From Ostrinia nubilalis (Eukaryota; Arthropoda; Insecta; Lepidoptera; Crambidae), in NCBI RefSeq assembly GCF_963855985.1, contig NC_087093.1:9307501-9371500 (forward strand): a stretch of DNA of 64,000 nt. The letters run 5' to 3'. The notes below the pieces were generated by a model. That model searched no databases. It was not told the DNA's origin and saw nothing but the letters and a program-made list of their open reading frames with translations. The translations under genes were made by a program, and so were the position numbers. This document shows positions 63,698-64,000 of this stretch, one piece after another (within the stretch, counting starts at the first letter, position 1; every line of letters begins with the position of its first letter).

Positions 63698-64000
63698 TAT
63701 CTATCTATACTTATAATAAATCTGTAGAGAGGTCAATTCTGTACATGAAATATATTTTCAAAATAACTTTTTTTTATAATTTTTTATATTTATTGCATGT
63801 CACATGGGTAAGGGTTGACAAGAACATAATATTGAACATGTGACGCCTAGTGAAGGCGTTGCAAAAACTTAAAAATAACTATCAGGGGGTGATTGATTAG
63901 TGATCGATACTGATGCCAAAAATGCAATCAGTAAAATTTTTGTCTGTCTGTCTGTCTGTATGTTCCTTATAGCTATGTAGACACAAAAACTACTCGACGG
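63698..64000 (+). mobile_element. Helitron-like element, 5' part, cut by the window edge
   Basis: It starts TCTATCTATACTTATAATAA with AATCTGTAGAGAGGTC following, a common lepidopteran Helitron-like 5' start. Toward the edge it has (GTCT)n, GTATGTTCCTTATAGC and AAAAACTACTCGACGG. The 3' end lies outside the window, so the assignment is provisional. Confidence 0.5.

Noticed and set aside
1..64000. CRISPR arrays, operons or prokaryotic defence systems
   Set aside because: Introns, AT-rich spacers and eukaryotic repeats dominate, and the tandem arrays seen are satellites or SINE-like, without repeat-spacer structure.

Overview
This is an AT-rich insect genomic window, almost certainly from a moth or butterfly. 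The evidence is repeat content: RTE-type LINE 3' ends, Helitron-like elements ending in a CGCGGGCAAAAGCTAGT-type 3' end, tRNA-derived SINEs, hAT and Tc1/mariner MITEs, and very frequent TAGGTA/TACCTA words. Genes are sparse and introns are large.

The main gene lies on the minus strand from about 34.7 kb down to 8.2 kb. Five exons at 34537-34745, 23882-24017, 11351-11484, 9327-9543 and 8219-8373 join in compatible phases. They encode a two-immunoglobulin-domain protein of the Beaten path (Beat) family of neuronal cell-surface or secreted recognition proteins. The stop codon and a poly(A) signal are present. The signal-peptide exon was not found and may lie beyond 64 kb. A further open 186-bp segment with splice sites (10780-10965) may be an alternative exon.

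A complete, intronless chymotrypsin-fold (S1) serine protease gene at 15749-16627 sits inside the 12.4-kb Beat intron on the same strand, with its own TATA box and initiator. It keeps the catalytic triad. It lacks a basic residue before the IVGG start of the mature domain, and its S1 pocket is not trypsin-like.

The rest is mobile and repetitive DNA. 0-8 kb: a palindromic MITE, hAT MITEs, a Tc1-like MITE and a rearranged Tc1 element with two inverted copies of its transposase N-terminus. 12.4-13.8 kb: an element with long terminal inverted repeats that encloses a 299-bp-period array carrying tRNA-like units and a perfect 66-bp hairpin. 20-32 kb: a foldback element, MITEs, a 280-bp tandem array, a SINE fragment and Helitrons. 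34.2 kb: a hAT MITE 18 bp from a Beat splice donor. 38-59 kb: LINE fragments, MITEs, a 177-bp tandem array interrupted by a hAT MITE with perfect target duplications, and a decayed retroelement tract. 63.4-64 kb: a short tandem repeat, a SINE and the start of a Helitron-like element.

No bacterial, phage or CRISPR-type system is present. The most unusual structures are the tRNA-like array with its perfect hairpin, the inverted Tc1 element, and the Beat locus with its nested protease and possible alternative exon flanked by a tandem array of splice-donor-like words.
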